Positions 6,849 to 8,059 of a DNA stretch of 8,059 bases are shown here, piece by piece. Origin of the DNA: Rubrobacteraceae bacterium (GTDB taxonomy: Bacteria > Actinomycetota > Rubrobacteria > Rubrobacterales > Rubrobacteraceae). A program made the position numbers and the translations under genes. The stretch lies in contig JAJNDJ010000164.1 in NCBI GenBank assembly GCA_021156345.1, positions 1 to 8,059 of the forward strand. Reading direction: 5' to 3'. Every line of letters starts with the position of its first letter. Position 1 is the first letter of the stretch. The notes under the pieces are model-generated. The model was not told where the DNA came from, did not search any database, and saw only the letters and a program-made list of their open reading frames with translations.

Positions 6849-7478
6849 CTAACGGAGTCGAACTTCGTCGAATCCTAGCGTGGTGACGAAAGCGCGGATG
6901 CTATCTTCTGCGTTCCGCTCCGCGGTCTCTAGAATCTTGTGTTCCCTGGCGGCGGCTTCGATCTTCTCCACCGCCCGCAGACGGGCCATTTCGACGAGAT
7001 CATCATCGGGGCGAACGTTCAGGGGACTGAAGTCACGGTCATAGACGCGGGTCTTCTCCTCGTCGAGGCTGGATGAAAGGATCTCGGGTTCAGGCAGATC
7101 GATGGTGACGGTGTCCCCACTCACGCTGACATCATCTTTTTGGATGTCGCCCAGGTCCACCCCGGCCTCGACGTTCCCGGTGGCTATTACGATGACCTTC
7201 TCGCCGGAGAACAGGCGGTCCACAATGTCCCCGCCGCTCTCCCTGGTCACGGGGACAGACTCCGTCCAGCGCACCGTGGCGAGCTGGTCGAGCTCCTGTA
7301 TCCCTTCCACCACCACGGGCCCCGTCGTCGTACGTGGCGGCTTCTCTCCGAGAAGCGGCCCCACTATGGGAAGCAACGAGCCATAGCGCGCGAGCCCGAC
7401 GCCGAGCGCCACGCCCAAGACGACGATAACGAGCGCCAGAACGAGCGTCGTTCCCAATCCGCCGCCCTTGTTGCCCAT
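6849..7478 (-). CDS. Membrane-anchored DUF4230 family protein
   Basis: A 209-aa protein with ATG at 7478-7476 and a strong GGGAGG SD (7490-7485) at 6-nt spacing. Residues about 10-30 are a single hydrophobic helix, probably an uncleaved anchor or signal segment. A Pro/Thr-rich linker to about 55 leads to a domain with ELDQLATVRWTESVPV (62-77), VIVIATGNVEAGVDL (95-109), KDDVSVSGDTVTIDLPEPEIL (114-134) and a helical end rich in Ala and Glu that closes with LGFDEVRLR. The order LATVR, AGVDL, DDV, LPxPEIL, lGF is that of the DUF4230 family, whose biochemical role I do not know. Placement of the domain outside the membrane is inferred. It is convergent with metH, the stops being 3 nt apart, and lies 89 nt downstream of the serA-side operon. 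Confidence 0.82.
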   Translation of the reverse strand: MGNKGGGLGTTLVLALVIVVLGVALGVGLARYGSLLPIVGPLLGEKPPRTTTGPVVVEGIQELDQLATVRWTESVPVTRESGGDIVDRLFSGEKVIVIATGNVEAGVDLGDIQKDDVSVSGDTVTIDLPEPEILSSSLDEEKTRVYDRDFSPLNVRPDDDLVEMARLRAVEKIEAAAREHKILETAERNAEDSIRAFVTTLGFDEVRLR

Positions 7479-7511
7479 CGATCGCCTCCCATGAAAGCTC
7501 CCGAAAGCAAG

Positions 7512-7520
7512 ATTCTAGCA
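7512..7520 (-). promoter_or_regulatory. Candidate extended -10 promoter for the DUF4230 gene
   Basis: On the minus strand TGCTAGAAT reads from 7520 to 7512, matching an extended -10 (TGnTATAAT) with one mismatch. Transcription would start near 7505 and leave a leader of about 27 nt containing the SD. No good -35 hexamer is found at 16-18 nt, which extended -10 promoters can tolerate. Read-through from the upstream gene remains possible, since I see no clear terminator between 7491 and 7567. Confidence 0.35.
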
Positions 7521-7567
7521 CCAGGGAGGTCAGCAGGGCACAAGCTCTCTGTCACCTGAAACCTTCT

Positions 7568-7780
7568 TTACGCCTGGATATTCGTCTCGCGCCAGCGGGT
7601 GTGCACGCCGAGGCCCCCGGCCTCAGGGAACTCCTCGCCCTTGGAGAGCTGTACCCGGACCGGGGGGAGCATCGTCCCTCTGTCGCAGATGTAGGTGCCC
7701 GAGATAGGGGCCTTCTCGCCGGGCCTGAAGGTGGGTGCGTAGGGCTTGTAGCGGGCGAGTATGTCTTCCAGGTCGGCCAT
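7568..7780 (-). CDS. Small YjzC-like protein, coupled to serA
   Basis: A 70-aa soluble protein. Its ATG (7780-7778) shares one base with the serA stop TAA (7782-7780) in a TAATG arrangement, so translation is probably coupled. The core FRPGEKAPISGTYICD (residues 18-33), followed by VQLSKGEEFPEAGG, resembles the short YjzC-like family, whose pattern is roughly F-x-PGEKAP-x-SG-x-Y then a GE-x-FP turn. The match is from memory and the function of that family is unknown to me. Only one Cys is present, so it is not a paired-Cys zinc ribbon. An N-terminal stretch MADLEDILARYKPYAPT precedes the core. Coupling to serine biosynthesis might hint at a linked role, but may only be positional. Confidence 0.68.
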   Translation of the reverse strand: MADLEDILARYKPYAPTFRPGEKAPISGTYICDRGTMLPPVRVQLSKGEEFPEAGGLGVHTRWRETNIQA

Positions 7781-8059
7781 TACAGGGTGACCGAGCGGGC
7801 CTCATTGAAACCCGGCGTCTCTACGAGGGCGTTCAGGACTTCCTCGGGGACGGGCTCGTCCACGGTGACGGCCATCGCCGCGCGGGAACCAGGCTCGCCG
7901 CGGCCGACGGCCATGTTGCCGATGTTGATGCCGTGCTCCCCGAGGATACTGCCGAGCTTGCCGATCATGCCGGGCCTGTCCTCGTTACGGATGAAGAGCA
8001 TGTACTTCTCGGGCACCACGTCGAAGTCGAATCCCATCGCTTCGACGAGCCGCGGCTGC
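7780..8059 (-). CDS. serA: D-3-phosphoglycerate dehydrogenase, C-terminal ACT domain (partial)
   Basis: The frame is open to the right edge, so only the last 92 or so codons are in the window. It reads QPRLVEAMGFDFDVVPEKYM and then LFIRNEDRPGMIGKLG, SILGEHGINIGNMAVGR, and ends PEEVLNALVETPGFNEARSVTL. The segment PRLVE-x-x-GF, followed by an ACT domain starting NEDRPGxIG and ending in V-x-x-ARxVxL, is the typical C-terminus of long-form SerA. SerA oxidises 3-phosphoglycerate in the first step of serine synthesis, and its ACT domain typically mediates serine feedback or oligomer contacts. ATG 8037-8035 is internal, not the start, because homology continues upstream of it. The stop TAA overlaps the ATG of the next gene. 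Confidence 0.88.
   Translation of the reverse strand, partial: QPRLVEAMGFDFDVVPEKYMLFIRNEDRPGMIGKLGSILGEHGINIGNMAVGRGEPGSRAAMAVTVDEPVPEEVLNALVETPGFNEARSVTL

Noticed and set aside
7500..7567. Terminator or structured leader between the YjzC-like and DUF4230 genes
   Set aside because: Partial complementarity exists (AGGT..CAG with CTG..ACCT on the minus strand), but the stem is interrupted and no U-run follows, so I could not support a terminator.

Overview
This is a high-GC bacterial chromosome segment. GC richness combined with frequent AGG (Arg) and ATA (Ile) codons, TTG starts, a crtI-crtB carotenoid pair and an S-box (SAM-I) riboswitch would fit a deep-branching actinobacterium such as Rubrobacter or a relative. 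That placement is inference. I see no mobile element, CRISPR array, tRNA or rRNA.

Plus strand, left. The window opens in the last 57 codons of a CrtI-type phytoene desaturase (to 175). Its TGA stop overlaps the TTG start of a complete phytoene synthase crtB (172-1125), so two carotenoid steps are translationally coupled.

Plus strand, centre. A methionine-synthesis transcription unit follows. A plausible sigma-70 promoter overlaps the crtB stop (1122-1150). The leader holds a clear SAM-I riboswitch aptamer (about 1184-1297). It is followed by a perfect 11-bp hairpin that buries the ribosome binding site (1313-1352), so control is probably translational. The regulated gene (1361-3214) encodes a YitJ-type fusion of homocysteine S-methyltransferase and methylenetetrahydrofolate reductase. 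Six bases later begins a cobalamin-dependent methionine synthase, metH (3221-6845), which is broken in two places. Compared with E. coli MetH recalled from memory, about 67 nt is missing near 3728-3732 and roughly 80 nt near 6319-6326. Each gap shifts the frame. All other MetH domains and catalytic motifs are intact, so the lesions are recent or are assembly errors.

Minus strand, right. Three genes face metH. The C-terminal ACT domain of D-3-phosphoglycerate dehydrogenase (serA) enters from the right edge. It is coupled by a TAATG overlap to a 70-aa YjzC-like protein. After 89 nt with a possible promoter comes a membrane-anchored DUF4230 protein, which ends 3 nt from the metH stop.

Together, serA feeds serine and one-carbon units, and YitJ plus MetH consume one-carbon units to methylate homocysteine. 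The riboswitch should shut the latter two down when S-adenosylmethionine is plentiful. The window is mostly ordinary metabolism. The items worth a second look are the riboswitch (its translational platform and non-consensus core bases) and the doubly deleted metH. I did not find a convincing new biological system.
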